A DNA stretch of 9,538 nucleotides, taken from the NCBI GenBank assembly GCA_031259745.1, contig JAIRLB010000021.1:1-9538 (forward strand). The letters run 5' to 3'. The stretch is from Rickettsiales bacterium. Lineage in GTDB: Bacteria > Pseudomonadota > Alphaproteobacteria > Rs-D84. The notes beneath the pieces are model-generated. The model worked only from the letters and a program-made list of their open reading frames with translations, made no database searches and was not told the DNA's origin. Position numbers and translations under genes: made by a program. Below, piece after piece: positions 1-6,685 of this stretch (position 1 is its first letter; the number at the start of each line of letters is the position of its first letter).

Positions 1-79
1 AATCCAAACGTCCGATTAATATGACGTTTTTTCCATTTTCAGAAATCCTTGATTTCCGCGACATTGTTTTCTCTCTATT

Positions 80-760
80 ATGCCTAATCCAAAGGGACGT
101 TTATTTGCGGTAATGACTTTTTTACTTTTTTGCAATTGCGGGATTGCCGCAACTCTACATTATGGTTCATACAGCACCACATTGACCGAGGATAGGAAGA
201 CAACGCCATCGCTGAATGTATTGATGGATGGCAAGAGATACTATGGTGCTTTGGGTATAATAACCTCTGGCGGTCAGTCTGGTCTAAATCTATCGTATGA
301 TGGAAGCCATTATATACTGGGTGAATATTGTGGTGGCGGGACATATTCATCAAATGACGTATCGCCCTGCACTAATTGTGAAGTTGGGTATTACTGCACC
401 GGCGGAAGCCATCGCGAGGCCTGCGCAGCGGGGATGACGACAGACAACGCAAACTCTGCAAGCATAAATGATTGCGGTCCGAAATCACTATCCATATATC
501 TGGACCCAGATGGGGGCACCCCCATGGGCACAATCATATTAATATACAATACCGGTTGGCAACATTCTAGCAATATCGGCCAATATATATCAGCAATAAC
601 GACAAATCGCACAAAAGATGGATATACATGGGGGGGATTTTATTCTGAGAAAAATTGCCAGGGTATAAAAATAATGAACAACGACAGAACTTTGATAATA
701 ACCGCGGAAACACTGACATTCACCACCGAGAATACATCCGCTTATGCATGCTGGATCTAG
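80..760 (+). CDS. Secreted Cys-rich protein with InlB/Listeria-Bacteroides-type repeat; probably truncated by a frameshift
   Basis: Seen: a 226-residue frame starting with a signal peptide (K5 and R7, then a hydrophobic stretch at about 8-24 ending GIAA, likely cleaved near A24). It continues with a Cys-rich segment at residues 84-132 (C84, C97, C100, C106, C115, C132, including GYYCTGG), similar in spacing to TNFR/ephrin-receptor-like Cys repeats. Residues 137-224 resemble a Listeria-Bacteroides (InlB B-type) repeat: LDPDGGT, then KDGYTWGGFYS, ending AYACW. The start at 80 has no clear Shine-Dalgarno site. The in-frame ATG at 113 would remove the basic n-region, so 80 is preferred. The frame stops directly after AYACW-I. 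A Cys-containing tail continues in the +1 frame to 932, so the intact protein was probably about 283 residues. Inferred role: exported, disulphide-rich surface or periplasmic protein. Ligand and function are unknown. Confidence 0.6.
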   Translation: MPNPKGRLFAVMTFLLFCNCGIAATLHYGSYSTTLTEDRKTTPSLNVLMDGKRYYGALGIITSGGQSGLNLSYDGSHYILGEYCGGGTYSSNDVSPCTNCEVGYYCTGGSHREACAAGMTTDNANSASINDCGPKSLSIYLDPDGGTPMGTIILIYNTGWQHSSNIGQYISAITTNRTKDGYTWGGFYSEKNCQGIKIMNNDRTLIITAETLTFTTENTSAYACWI

Positions 761-932
761 AAATACCGATGCAGCTGTTGCTACGATAGATGACAGCACG
801 GGCACGTGGATCTCCGCCGGCACTTTAAACTCCCGGGATGTTTGTGCGAGCGTTTGCCATATCTCCTGCGCGTCCTATGCCCGGAACAGCTCCGACTTCC
901 GGGCGGCGTTGTTGTCGGGTCTCGGATATTGA
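753..932 (+). pseudogene. Out-of-frame C-terminal remnant of the preceding secreted protein
   Basis: Read in the +1 frame relative to the gene starting at 80, this stretch encodes about 59 residues with a protein-like Cys cluster (DVCASVCHISC, then SSDFRAALLSGLGY) ending at a TGA at 930-932. The frame is closed upstream by a TGA at 714-716, so it cannot be a long independent gene, and its first ATG (744) lies inside the upstream gene with no ribosome binding site. The simplest reading is that one extra base, or two missing bases, near 752-760 separated this tail from the gene at 80. A sequencing or assembly error would look identical. Whether it is ever translated cannot be told from sequence. 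Confidence 0.45.
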
Positions 933-973
933 TTGCCTGCAAGGCATATAAAGGAATAAGCTATTTAATTTTC

Positions 974-1390
974 TTGTCGCGATGTTTATTTGGTCTTTTG
1001 TCTTTTTCCTTGATTTCTTCACCTGCGTTGCATATAGAACAAGACGGCATGATGCATTACGGATATCTTAGCGCCGGGCGCATGTCGGGGAAACTGAATC
1101 TACAAACCGAGAGTCGTATATACCATCTGGATTCCCCGTCACAAACATGTCTGTCCATAGGCGGAGCTATCGGCAGCGAATGGAAAAGCCCCGATTCCAA
1201 GTTCTTGTGTTGCCAGGATGTGAACTGTGGCGTGGAAAATTCTTTTCAAACTGTGAATAATGTGAAATATCTGATCCAGGGATTATGCGGTTCCGCCACA
1301 GTAGATTCCCCGCCGCCGCTTGACGGGGGCACAATTTGTAAAAATAGGGTTCAAAACGCAATTTTAATACAAAAAATAATGAACTGTTAA
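974..1390 (+). CDS. Putative secreted Cys-containing protein, paralogous in its N-terminus to the gene at 80; start uncertain
   Basis: The frame is open from 761 and has an ATG at 806, but translation from 806 runs across the out-of-frame tail of the upstream gene and then into a signal-peptide-like stretch in mid-protein. I therefore place the start at TTG 974, giving 138 residues: a hydrophobic segment (about residues 5-18, ending SSPA), then HYGYLSAG and KLNLQTESRIYHL, which resemble HYGSYSTT and LNVLMDGKRYYGAL in the protein encoded at 80. Cysteines lie at residues 59, 79, 80, 85, 105, 122 and 138. There is no Shine-Dalgarno site at the right distance: AAGGA at 951-955 is 18 bases from the TTG. 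ATG 982 in another frame also gives a hydrophobic N-terminus, so a frameshift at the 5' end is possible. The stop overlaps the stop of the opposing hydrolase gene. Function unknown; it may be a degraded copy. Confidence 0.4.
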   Translation: MSRCLFGLLSFSLISSPALHIEQDGMMHYGYLSAGRMSGKLNLQTESRIYHLDSPSQTCLSIGGAIGSEWKSPDSKFLCCQDVNCGVENSFQTVNNVKYLIQGLCGSATVDSPPPLDGGTICKNRVQNAILIQKIMNC

Positions 1391-2061
1391 AAAGGAACAG
1401 GAAAATTCCCGCTTTGCTCATTGTGATTTTTGAAGTATGGATTTTCCGCCTTTTGGACGCTGATGGTTGTGTCGGCGCCATGGCCGTGCAAAACAATCGT
1501 ATCGTCGGGAAAATTCATGTTATAAATCCGGCTGATGGAATTCATCAGCGCATTCCGGTCGCTGCCAGGCAGGTCATAACGTCCGACAGAATTTTGGAAT
1601 AATGTGTCGCCTATGATCAAGACATGCTGTCCGGGGAAATGAAACGCAACTCCGCCTGCCGAATGTCCCGGCGTTTCGATAACGCCCATCAGTATGCCTG
1701 GAAAAACCTCTATGACGCCATGCGCCAGATCCAGCGGCTGTTTGTGTTTTTCCGGAATCGGCGGCAGCCCCAACCGCGCCAGCGCCGCATTGCCCCAAGG
1801 AATCATAAACAAATCCCTGTGATTCAAATGCCAGGGCGCGTCATATCTTTCAGCCAGCCCAGCGGCCGCCGAAATATGGTCATAATGGCCATGAGTTGAA
1901 TAAATCGCGCGCAGATTCAGATGGCTGTCGGATAAAAAACGCGCCCAGTCGTCAGCCCTGCCCCACGCGTCAAATATAACGCAGTCATTTCCAAACGACG
2001 CCAATATGGAATTGGTGTTTTTCGGCGGCATCTGCATAACTTCGAATTTAACATCAGGCAT
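1387..2061 (-). CDS. MBL-fold metallo-hydrolase, glyoxalase II-like
   Basis: A 224-residue metallo-beta-lactamase-fold hydrolase, probably cytoplasmic since no signal peptide is visible. Metal ligands are recognisable: THGHYDH at residues 56-62 (H57, H59, D61, H62), H133 in PGHSAGG, D152 in GDTLF, and H192 in HGHGAD. The sequence SVGRYDLPGSD (158-168) is typical of the short YcbL/glyoxalase-II-like branch, which hydrolyses thioesters such as S-lactoylglutathione in characterised members. The exact substrate here is not determined by sequence. It is shorter than classical glyoxalase II (about 250 residues), as expected for that branch. It follows ftsH by 53 bases on the same strand with no visible terminator between, so co-transcription is likely. 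The Shine-Dalgarno site is weak. The stop (TTA on the + strand) overlaps the stop of the convergent gene. Confidence 0.88.
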   Translation of the reverse strand: MPDVKFEVMQMPPKNTNSILASFGNDCVIFDAWGRADDWARFLSDSHLNLRAIYSTHGHYDHISAAAGLAERYDAPWHLNHRDLFMIPWGNAALARLGLPPIPEKHKQPLDLAHGVIEVFPGILMGVIETPGHSAGGVAFHFPGQHVLIIGDTLFQNSVGRYDLPGSDRNALMNSISRIYNMNFPDDTIVLHGHGADTTISVQKAENPYFKNHNEQSGNFPVPF

Positions 2062-2114
2062 GTTTTTTACTTTTTTGATTGCAGCAAGAACGAATTTTCA
2101 TTTATCTCTGCGGT

Positions 2115-3986
2115 TCACGGCTTTCGGCTCGCGGTTTTCGATTTGGCCTTTTTGCCTAAAACGATTTCTGTGATTTCTTCACCCGTCAGCGTTTCGCGTT
2201 TCAGCAATTCCTCGGCCAGCCTTTTGACAGCCGCCTTGTTCTTGACCAGCAGCTTGCGCGCATCCGCATAGGCGGCCTCCATCCAGGACTTCACTTCCGC
2301 GTCAACTGCCTCGGCCGTTTTTTCAGATGCGTTTTCCAGGGCCGCTTTATTTCCAAAAGGCATAACCTGGTTGATCGCGGCGATGCCGATTTTTGGTGAC
2401 ATGCCGGCAACCGTGATCGCCATGCGCGTCATGCGCGTGGCCGCGGCGATGTCGGATTCCGCGCCCGTCGTGATTTTATCCTTGCCGAAAAAGATTTCCT
2501 CGGATGCCCGCCCCGCCAGATACATTGATAAATTCGCGCGCAGTTCTTCCAAGGTAATGGACACCTTGTCATCGATAGGCAGGTGCTGAACCATTCCCAG
2601 CGATTTGCCGCGCGGGATAATCGTCGCCTTGTGTATAGGGTCGATGACATCCCTGTACATAACGCCGACAAAGGCATGGCCGGCCTCGTGATAAGCCGTC
2701 AGCTTTATATCCTGGGGACGCATCTTTCGGATTTTCTTCGGCCCCATCAGGACTTTGTCGCGCGCTTCCTCCACGTCCGCCTGGTCGACTTCTTTTCTGC
2801 CGTTGCGAACGGCCAACAGCGCCGATTCATTCAGCAGATTTTCCAAATCGGCCCCGGAAAAGCCGGTCGTGCCGCGCGCGACATCCTGCATATTGACATT
2901 CTTGGATATCTTTATTTTCCTGGCGTACAAATCCAGGATTTCGCGACGGCCGGCTAAGTCCGGCAATTCGATATAAACCTGCCTGTCGAAACGCCCCGGG
3001 CGCAGCAGCGCCGGATCCAGCATATCTGATCTGTTTGTCGCGCCGACGACGATGATGCCCGTTTCATTTGAGAACCCGTCCATTTCTATCAGCAGCTGAT
3101 TCAATGTCTGCTCGCGGTCTTGGTCGTTGAAAGAGTGCTGGCTGCGGTGCTGGCCGATCGCATCGATTTCATCGATGAACAAAATCGCCGGCGCGTGACG
3201 TTTTGCCATCTCAAAAATCTCTTTTATCTTGGCGACGCCCAGGCCCACGATAATGCCGGAAAAATCGCTGCCTGATGTCGCAAAAAATGGCACGTTCGCC
3301 TCGCCGGCAATTGCGCGCGCCAGCAGGGTTTTGCCTGTTCCGGGCTCGCCGGACAACAGGATGCCGCGCGGAACGCGCGCGCCGACTTCTTTGAACTGTT
3401 CTTTGTTTTTCAGAAAGTTCACAATTTCTTGCAATTCTTGTTTTTCGGAATCTATGCCGGCAATATCCTTGAACGTTGTCTTGGTCTTGCCGGTTGTGAT
3501 CTTGGTCGGATTTTGACCCATCAGGCCGCGGCCGATTCCGCCCATGGCTCCGCCCTTTAATCCGCGGAAAATCCACCAAATAAACAATACGCCCATCAAA
3601 ATCGGAATCCAAGTCCCCAAATAATCCACCCAGGCTTTTGAGTTGTCAATCGTGATGCTGGCGCCGGCCGCAGATAAATCCGCCAATAATTTCGGGTCGT
3701 ATGCGATTGTAGAATTATATTTTGTGCCGTCCTGTAAAATGCCGGTTGCCTGGTTTTCGTGAATATTCATTGTCTTTATATCAGACTTGCGCCGCAGAAT
3801 GTCCGAAAAAGAAAGGGTCACAGGTTTTATAATCTCTGCGATTTCGCCGTCCGGCAAGATTCGCGCTTCATTGTCATGCATAATCGCGCGCGCAACCATT
3901 CCCGCGAACAGCAGGATGAAAATTATTAAAAATACTGACGAGCCGCCGATGCCGAAAGATTTTTTCTTTTTATCTTTATTGTTCAT
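2115..3986 (-). CDS. ftsH: ATP-dependent zinc metalloprotease FtsH
   Basis: A 623-residue membrane-anchored AAA+ protease that extracts and degrades membrane and some soluble proteins. Domains in order: short basic N-terminus; transmembrane helix about 17-34; periplasmic part about 36-122; second helix about 124-141; AAA module with Walker A GEPGTGKT (213-220), Walker B ILFIDEID (268-275), and second region of homology with arginine fingers R329 and R332; then the M41 protease with HEAGH (433-437) and third zinc ligand D512. The C-tail is Lys-rich. Length is normal for the family (about 610-650). Odd: the pore-loop motif, normally Phe-Val-Gly, reads I246-V247-G248, so the pore aromatic residue is replaced by Ile. 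A good ribosome site (AAGGAA, 9-10 bases upstream) supports the start. It lies 33 bases downstream of tilS, a common alphaproteobacterial arrangement. Confidence 0.97.
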   Translation of the reverse strand: MNNKDKKKKSFGIGGSSVFLIIFILLFAGMVARAIMHDNEARILPDGEIAEIIKPVTLSFSDILRRKSDIKTMNIHENQATGILQDGTKYNSTIAYDPKLLADLSAAGASITIDNSKAWVDYLGTWIPILMGVLFIWWIFRGLKGGAMGGIGRGLMGQNPTKITTGKTKTTFKDIAGIDSEKQELQEIVNFLKNKEQFKEVGARVPRGILLSGEPGTGKTLLARAIAGEANVPFFATSGSDFSGIIVGLGVAKIKEIFEMAKRHAPAILFIDEIDAIGQHRSQHSFNDQDREQTLNQLLIEMDGFSNETGIIVVGATNRSDMLDPALLRPGRFDRQVYIELPDLAGRREILDLYARKIKISKNVNMQDVARGTTGFSGADLENLLNESALLAVRNGRKEVDQADVEEARDKVLMGPKKIRKMRPQDIKLTAYHEAGHAFVGVMYRDVIDPIHKATIIPRGKSLGMVQHLPIDDKVSITLEELRANLSMYLAGRASEEIFFGKDKITTGAESDIAAATRMTRMAITVAGMSPKIGIAAINQVMPFGNKAALENASEKTAEAVDAEVKSWMEAAYADARKLLVKNKAAVKRLAEELLKRETLTGEEITEIVLGKKAKSKTASRKP

Positions 3987-4019
3987 TTCTGACTTTCCTT
4001 TTTCTCTTTCCCCATGTTT

Positions 4020-4979
4020 CTATTTTCGCTTTCCAAAACTTGCCGAAGAGCCTTCGGGAACAATCAGAATATCATCCCCCAACCGACGCAGCGTACAGCG
4101 CCCCAGCGTGAATTTGCAATTATTCAGCAAACCATCCAGTGCCTTTTCAAGCGAATTCAACCGTGGATTATAACTATTCTCTCCGACATTTTGGATAATT
4201 GTTCCGAGCAATCTTAACCTAATATCCGGCGGCTCGTCAAATAGAAAAGATTCATTGAAACGCGCGTAATCTTTTTCCAGAACGCCAGCCGCGCGGGATG
4301 CGACATATTCATCCAAAGCCTGACGGGTTCTGGATAAATTCCGAATCGCCAATAAAATGCGGCTGTCTGAAATCCCCATTTCATCATTCAGCAGACGCCT
4401 GTTTTTGCGAATGCGCACGCGGGTGTATCTTTCATCGTCATTCATTTCATCTGAAAAGTATCCGATATTGTTCCGATTGCAATATTCCGCCAGCTCGCTT
4501 CGAAACACGGTCAGCAGCGGCCGGGCGATAATTATCCCGTCGCGCGTCGATTCCGCCCGCATCGCGGCCAGGCCATACACGCCGCTGCCGCGCCCCAAAT
4601 TCATTAGAAATGTTTCAATCTGATCATCCGCCTGATGCGCTGTGACCAAAATATCGATTCCTTGGGCGCGGCAATAATCGGTCATCAATTTATAACGCGC
4701 ATCGCGCGCGGCCGACTCCAGCCCAGACGCCGGCTTGGGCCCCGTCCAATGAAAGACGGCGCACGGAACGCCCAGCCCGGCGGAAATCCGGCGGACATAT
4801 TCTTCCTCGGCTTTTGCCGCCGCGCGCAGCCCGTGATTGACATGCAATGCGATCAAATCAAAATTCAGCCTTGCCAGCCAATGCAGCAAAGTTACGGAAT
4901 CAACGCCGCCGCTGACTGCAACGGCAATTTTCCGCCCAGAGTATTTTTTCATAAAATTGACAAAATTTTTACTAATCAT
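4020..4979 (-). CDS. tilS: tRNA(Ile)-lysidine synthase TilS
   Basis: A 319-residue N-type ATP pyrophosphatase that converts C34 of the CAU-anticodon isoleucine tRNA to lysidine, so it reads AUA as Ile. Seen: PP-loop SGGVDS (23-28), the HVNHGLR strand-loop (46-52), ESAARDARY (88-96), TAHQADDQIET (113-123) followed by GRGSG, and the Arg-rich YTRVRIRKNRR (185-195), all in family order. The protein is shorter than E. coli TilS (about 430) because the C-terminal domains are reduced, which is usual for many alphaproteobacterial members. The start at 4979 lacks a clear Shine-Dalgarno site. M10 is an alternative, but residues 1-9 fit the usual short N-terminal extension. It is the first gene of the tilS-ftsH-hydrolase unit and diverges from the LOG gene across about 44 bases. 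No convincing - strand promoter could be assigned. Confidence 0.95.
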   Translation of the reverse strand: MISKNFVNFMKKYSGRKIAVAVSGGVDSVTLLHWLARLNFDLIALHVNHGLRAAAKAEEEYVRRISAGLGVPCAVFHWTGPKPASGLESAARDARYKLMTDYCRAQGIDILVTAHQADDQIETFLMNLGRGSGVYGLAAMRAESTRDGIIIARPLLTVFRSELAEYCNRNNIGYFSDEMNDDERYTRVRIRKNRRLLNDEMGISDSRILLAIRNLSRTRQALDEYVASRAAGVLEKDYARFNESFLFDEPPDIRLRLLGTIIQNVGENSYNPRLNSLEKALDGLLNNCKFTLGRCTLRRLGDDILIVPEGSSASFGKRK

Positions 4980-4991
4980 GAATCTATTTTA

Positions 4992-5000
4992 TGATATAAT
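4992..5000 (+). promoter_or_regulatory. Extended -10 promoter for the LOG-family gene
   Basis: TGATATAAT gives a TGn extension plus a perfect TATAAT hexamer (4995-5000). No good -35 lies at 16-18 bases, consistent with an extended -10 promoter. A start site near 5007 would leave a leader of about 17 bases containing AAAGGAA and would exclude ATG 5003 as the translation start. Confidence 0.55.
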
Positions 5001-5023
5001 CCATGAAAATAAAGGAAAAAATA

Positions 5024-5563
5024 ATGATAAAATCGGTTGCGGTATACTGCGGGCATCAACCTGGAACAAATCCTGAATATATGCGCGATGCCGCAAAATT
5101 GGGCCAACTGCTGGCGAAAAATAAAATCAAATTGGTCTTTGGCGGCGGGGATGTGGGGCTGATGGGCGCGGTCGCGACTGCGGCTGTAAACAATGGGGGC
5201 GCGGTCGCGGGCGTTTCCACGCCTCATGTGGTGGCGCTGCAAGAGCCCGCTCACAAGGGTGTAGACGTTGAAATCGTCAGCGGGGTCAATGAAAGAAAAC
5301 AAAAAATGTTCGAATTGTCCGACGCTTTCTGCATACTGCCAGGCGGAATCGGAACGCTGAACGAATTGACGGACGTCATGACCATGCAGCAAATCAAGGA
5401 AGCGGCAAAGCCGATTTTTTTTCTGAACACCGGCAAGTATTGGAATATTTTCGGCCGCGTTCTGGTTCATATGCAGAATGCCGGATTTATCGCCGATATG
5501 AAAGACTATGACATCACGGTGGCCGACACGCCGGAAACGCTGATTCAGGAACTGAAAAAGTAA
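5024..5563 (+). CDS. LOG family protein (nucleoside 5'-monophosphate phosphoribohydrolase, TIGR00730-like)
   Basis: A 179-residue cytoplasmic Rossmann-fold protein of the Lonely Guy family, which cleaves the N-glycosidic bond of cytokinin-riboside or other nucleoside 5'-monophosphates to give base and ribose 5-phosphate. Seen: GGGDVGLMG (40-48) and GGAVAGV (58-64), the RK pair at 91-92 (equivalent to the catalytic Arg of MHxRK), and PGGIGTLNE (106-114) containing the catalytic Glu. ATG 5003 is in frame, but ATG 5024 is chosen because AAAGGAA (5011-5017) lies at ideal spacing and the likely transcript starts after 5003. Whether this copy makes a cytokinin or simply salvages AMP-like nucleotides cannot be told. 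Its stop is 11 bases from the stop of the convergent unknown gene. It is divergent from tilS and appears monocistronic. Confidence 0.9.
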   Translation: MIKSVAVYCGHQPGTNPEYMRDAAKLGQLLAKNKIKLVFGGGDVGLMGAVATAAVNNGGAVAGVSTPHVVALQEPAHKGVDVEIVSGVNERKQKMFELSDAFCILPGGIGTLNELTDVMTMQQIKEAAKPIFFLNTGKYWNIFGRVLVHMQNAGFIADMKDYDITVADTPETLIQELKK

Positions 5564-5574
5564 GCTTCCGTCGA

Positions 5575-6411
5575 TTATTTTGATCTATGGATTTTATTGG
5601 TGCCGGGCAAATTTTGCGGAATGATCCGTTGTTTAATGATATTCGCCATTTTCTTGATTGTTTCTGGTTCCCTCAATAGTTCCGCTGCAAAACCGCCGGC
5701 ATAATCTGCGAAATTATCTGATGAAGTATATTTCCCACCGAACATGCCAACTGGCACATCAAAAGTCTTGTTTCCGCTGCCGCGATTTTTAACATTTCTG
5801 CAAATCACAATATAATTGCGGCAATTAAAGACCCCGTTATCATCAACAAAATACTTGCGCTCAACAAAATTGTTCAAATAGGCATCTTCGCGATCACTTA
5901 TATGACCGGTTGGCAAGCAAAGAATCATTTTGATCTCGAAGTCAAATAATATTTTGGTCCAATGCATGCTACCGAAATCCGAAGCTATGGTACCATCCTG
6001 CGAGCAAATGCTCCATTTTATGTTTTTATTAAAATATTTACTGCCACTTAATGTCTTCACGCCATTATCTTTGGTTACACAGATAACTTCATCCGCATCC
6101 CATGTCACGCCATTATACATGAATGTATTATCTTTGAGATAAGCTTTGTCGCATTTGATTTTTATATCACCCAAGTATTTAATAACTCCGCCAAGTTCGG
6201 AATAAATTTTTTTCAATTTTTCTAATTGCAAGTTTGTAATTTTGTTTGGCAATATTGGTAGTTCTATGATGCTTTTATAATATTCATCCCTAAGAGTTTT
6301 TTTAGTTCCTATACCGCGCAAAGTATTAATAATCCTGCCAACGGATAAATAAATTTCGTTCAAATTATATAGCTCGAATGTTGTTATTTCTGCAGATGTA
6401 AATTTTGGCAT
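5575..6411 (-). CDS. Hypothetical protein, AT-rich, with N-terminal tandem repeat
   Basis: A 278-residue protein I do not recognise. No signal peptide or membrane segment is visible, so it is probably cytoplasmic. The N-terminus holds a duplicated helical unit of about 26 residues, 49 apart (residues 9-34 and 58-83), sharing I-T, L, L, IY, G, I, L and I at matching positions. The rest (about 95-278) alternates beta-like and polar stretches, with NGVTWDADEVICV, FDVPVGMFGG and a helical, basic C-terminus. No known catalytic motif could be assigned. The start is supported by AAAGGGA seven bases upstream and by a near-consensus promoter 30-58 bases upstream. Base and codon use (Lys AAA, Asn AAT, Ile ATA/ATT) is clearly more AT-rich than in flanking tilS, LOG or groEL, consistent with recent transfer or relaxed selection. 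It is monocistronic and convergent with the LOG gene. Confidence 0.75.
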   Translation of the reverse strand: MPKFTSAEITTFELYNLNEIYLSVGRIINTLRGIGTKKTLRDEYYKSIIELPILPNKITNLQLEKLKKIYSELGGVIKYLGDIKIKCDKAYLKDNTFMYNGVTWDADEVICVTKDNGVKTLSGSKYFNKNIKWSICSQDGTIASDFGSMHWTKILFDFEIKMILCLPTGHISDREDAYLNNFVERKYFVDDNGVFNCRNYIVICRNVKNRGSGNKTFDVPVGMFGGKYTSSDNFADYAGGFAAELLREPETIKKMANIIKQRIIPQNLPGTNKIHRSK

Positions 6412-6440
6412 ATTTTGATCCCTTTGTCCAATTTGAGCAA

Positions 6441-6469
6441 ATTATCGCACTACTAAATATGTTTGTCAA
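6441..6469 (-). promoter_or_regulatory. Sigma-70-type promoter of the hypothetical gene
   Basis: On the - strand, a perfect TTGACA (+ strand 6464-6469) and GATAAT (6441-6446) are separated by exactly 17 bases. The expected start site near 6434 gives a leader of about 23 bases that includes the AAAGGGA ribosome site of the gene starting at 6411. This is one of the strongest vegetative-type promoters in the window. Confidence 0.75.
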
Positions 6470-6537
6470 TGTTTTTTGACTGGGGGAGAAAGTTGCATAA
6501 TTTCTGATTTGTAAAATGAAAAACCTAATCTATAAGA

Positions 6538-6594
6538 ATCCTGCCCCGGCGACTTATCCGTCAAATCCATGGCTAACAAGTGCCGGGGCGGGAT
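6538..6594. repeat. Long inverted repeat / stem-loop in the intergenic region
   Basis: Arms 6538-6550 (ATCCTGCCCCGGC) and 6582-6594 (GCCGGGGCGGGAT) pair over 13 positions with one G-U. After a single bulged base the stem continues as ACTT (6552-6555) with AAGT (6578-6581), leaving an apical loop of about 22 bases. No T-run directly follows on either strand, so it is not a classical intrinsic terminator. It sits between the terminator of the HIT/DUF167 unit and the promoter of the unknown gene. It could be a small structured RNA, a dispersed palindromic repeat, or a protein-binding site. Confidence 0.6.
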
Positions 6595-6616
6595 AAGAAA
6601 AGCTAACCACACGATG

Positions 6617-6670
6617 ATAAAAACAAAATAAAAAAAGAAACTATTGGGGCGCGAAAACCGCAGCCCATAG
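6617..6670 (-). terminator. Intrinsic terminator of the HIT-DUF167 unit
   Basis: Read on the - strand, CTATGGGCTGCGG and its partner CGCGCCCCAATAG form a hairpin (+ strand 6641-6670; pairs CTAT/ATAG, GGG/CCC and GCG/CGC around a small loop, with short bulges). A long T-rich tract follows directly (complement of 6617-6640). It begins about 16 bases after the DUF167 stop codon, the expected place for a Rho-independent terminator. Confidence 0.75.
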
Positions 6671-6685
6671 CTTTCGATTCACGAT

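Noticed and set aside
949..961. 13-base direct repeat TAAAGGAATAAGC, also at 9323-9335
   Set aside because: A single AT-rich 13-mer match in 9.5 kb is expected by chance, and the contexts are unrelated.
806..1390. A 194-residue protein from ATG 806
   Set aside because: The first 56 residues overlap the Cys-rich tail of the upstream gene in another frame and place a signal-peptide-like segment in mid-protein. The start near 974 is more plausible.
4957..4962. TTGACA on the + strand as -35 of the LOG gene
   Set aside because: The spacing to TATAAT (4995-5000) is 32 bases, far too long; the extended -10 explains the promoter without it.
6466..6570. 34-residue - strand mini-ORF starting in the same loop
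   Set aside because: No ribosome site, and it ends within the -35 element of the next promoter. Possible but unsupported; conservation would be needed.
6569..6631. 20-residue + strand mini-ORF starting in the loop of the intergenic stem-loop
   Set aside because: No ribosome site, runs into the A-rich complement of the terminator T-tract; likely chance.
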